Source of the DNA: Delphinus delphis
Taxonomy: Eukaryota > Chordata > Mammalia > Artiodactyla > Delphinidae
Direction: 5' to 3'
Length of the DNA stretch: 64,000 nucleotides
Assembly (NCBI RefSeq): GCF_949987515.2
Contig: NW_027192670.1
Location: 434,001-498,000 of the forward strand
Part shown: in pieces, positions 62,354 through 64,000 of the stretch
Layout of the letters: the number at the start of each line of letters is the position of its first letter
Numbering within the stretch: position 1 is the first letter of the stretch
Translations under genes and position numbers: made by a program
The notes under the pieces: generated by a model
What the model was told of the DNA's origin: nothing
Databases searched by the model: none
What the model saw: the letters and a program-made list of their open reading frames with translations, nothing else

Positions 62354-63933
62354 TGAATATATTCAGGAAAAAACGCATACGCCCTTTTTGGCCAACCAAG
62401 CAAGCTTGCAAAGGAAATCTGCACTGCAATGAAGTCTCACTTCCCCCTGGTCAAAAGGGCCATCTGAAAAAAGTGTAAAATCCAGAAAGGCAGGACAGGC
62501 CATGGAGAACTGGGAGCCTTGTTATGCTGATGGGCGGGATGTAAATTGCCAACAGACACTCGGGACAAGTGTATGGTGTTTCCTGAAACATCTAAAAAAC
62601 AAAGCAACAGAGCCTAGGGCACTTCCACTTATGGTCCTATAGCTTAGGGAAATTAAAATCAAAAACACACAGCCACCCCAAAGTTTGGGACGCCTCTGTT
62701 TACAAGAACCTCATTTACTGTAGAAGTTCAATATCACAGAAAGTGAAAAATGGATAAAGAACTTGTGGTACTTACGTACAATGCAGTATCACTCAGCAAT
62801 GAAATCTATGTCATCAGGCCCGTAGCAGCATAATGAGTGGATTCAGGTACGATGATTCTAAATAAAATAAGTCACACAGAAAAAGAAACATCATAAGATA
62901 TCACTAATACACGGAATGTAAACTTGGCTACACAGGAACTGAATTCCAAAACAGAACAGGGTCTCAAATTTAGAAAACCAACTTATGCTTGCTTAAGGGG
63001 AAAGGTGAGTTGGGGTGCTGCATAAAACCAGAGATTGAAATGAGCACAGATAAAGTTCCTTAAGCCAAATATGGAATAGAAAAGAGCTACACCTTGCTCA
63101 ACGAAATGGACTCAACACCGTATATTAAACGCCTAAGAATGTACCTGACTAGTAAGTATCTTAAAACCTACGGATTGCTATGTCTCCAAAAGAGAATCAA
63201 GCGTGTGTACAGGGGCATAAACGCAGCAGTGATAGGTTTGGAGAGGTTCGGTGAGCAAATGAAGACCCTTTGAAGTCATATTGCATGGTACCCATTACAC
63301 GGGTTTCAACTACCCAGGTTTAAGGTATTCTTCCTTCAGCTAAAACATGCATGTGGAACCTAGAGTATGATCATCCATGTGAACGGGAGACGTGTTCAAA
63401 TATGTCTCAGTTTTCCTCCCCTGGTACTCGGGTGCAACATTGCAGACGCTTTACTAACACTCTCCCGACTTGGAGAGTCAGTCCCTTTAACCTCCTGTTT
63501 GGCCCAGTTTGCAATTTCTGCGGAAGATGTACAGGAATAGGGAGATCCAATGAGAGACTAGCTGGAGGTGTCTGGACGGGCAAATCTAACTCTCATTTCC
63601 CACCAGGAAGAGGAATTAACCAAAGGCTCAGCGTGCCGTGCCGGAACCAGATTAGGGCCTGAAGCCATCCTGCGGTGTTGCCGCCAGGTCACAAGAAAGC
63701 GAGTTGAAGAAAGGAGCTCAGGGGCACTGTAATTCACAAACCTGCAGAGTTATAAATGACAGCTATCGTTCAAAAATATACTGAAGTAAGGCTGCCAAGA
63801 GGACTTGAAAGCGGGGCAGAATTGCAGGAAACCGATTTCAGGAGGTAGACTGGAATTGCATTGAAAGCATAGGAAAAGAGGCAGAACGTCCACAATGATG
63901 CACTTGGCCAAAAAGGGCGTATGCGTTTTTTCC
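62354..63933. repeat. Satellite unit, type B
   Basis: 1,580 bp; second of two adjacent B units, breaking strict A/B alternation. Variant GAAGATGTACAGG near 63521 replaces the usual TGA and opens an incidental ORF. Confidence 0.94.
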
Positions 63934-64000
63934 TGAATATATTCAGGAAAAAACGCATACGCCCTTTTTGGCCAACCAAGCAAGCTTGCAAAGGAAATCT
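63934..64000. repeat. Satellite unit, start only, cut by window end
   Basis: First 67 bp after a perfect palindrome; the array continues beyond the window. Confidence 0.94.

Larger units (their letters stand above)
48136..64000. repeat. Satellite array segment 3 (1.58-kb units, A/B pattern)
   Basis: Ten complete units plus the start of the next. Palindrome centres are at 48136, 49716, 51296, 52876, 54456, 56036, 57616, 59195, 60775, 62354 and 63934. Types run A,B,B,A,B,A,B,A,B,B. Nearly all palindromes here are perfect, and spacings are uniformly 1,579-1,580, so this is the most homogeneous part of the window. Confidence 0.96.

Noticed and set aside
1..64000. CRISPR array or phage-type direct repeats, given the regular repetition
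   Set aside because: The repeated unit is about 1.58 kb without spacers, half L1-derived, and the flanks hold mammalian L1 and endogenous retrovirus remnants.

Overview
The window is almost entirely eukaryotic heterochromatic repeat DNA with no intact gene. Its backbone is a head-to-tail tandem satellite with a period of about 1,579 bp (measured spacings 1,577-1,580), marked once per unit by a large palindrome. Period, AT/GC mix and a unit that is half LINE-1 3' end fit the common cetacean satellite. As I recall, this was described as a conserved 1,579-bp component in the killer whale, is shorter in Delphinoidea than the roughly 1.76-kb form of other cetaceans, and has an L1-derived core that has also been published. 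The likely source is therefore a toothed whale of the dolphin/porpoise/beluga group. That is an inference from the repeat, not from a gene.

Layout. 1-16212: satellite units of three sequence types (A, B, C), including a near-identical 3,157-bp dimer duplication and one unit with a 341-bp internal deletion. 16213-about 21320: a non-satellite block with an L1 ORF2/3'UTR tail, an AT-rich stretch, a GC-rich stretch with a 74-bp duplication, a decayed class I endogenous retrovirus pol remnant, a possible LTR-like stretch and a second L1 3' end. About 21320-25475: strongly diverged satellite units with the longer period of 1,740 and 1,749 bp, probably survivors of the ancestral long form. 25476-38871: homogeneous 1.58-kb units again. 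38872-48135: a second, about 99.8% identical copy of the non-satellite block plus its long-period units. 48136-64000: homogeneous units with a rough A/B alternation.

The two copies of the block belong to a large duplication. Sequence from about 10050 to 25417 recurs at about 31130 to 48076. The offset is 21,080 on the left and 22,659 on the right because the right copy carries one extra unit. No functional protein system was found. The short ORFs are by-products of the repeat. The most informative signals are the fossil long-form units, the 167-bp deletion that explains the shorter modern period, and the palindrome with its variants and nearby breakpoints.
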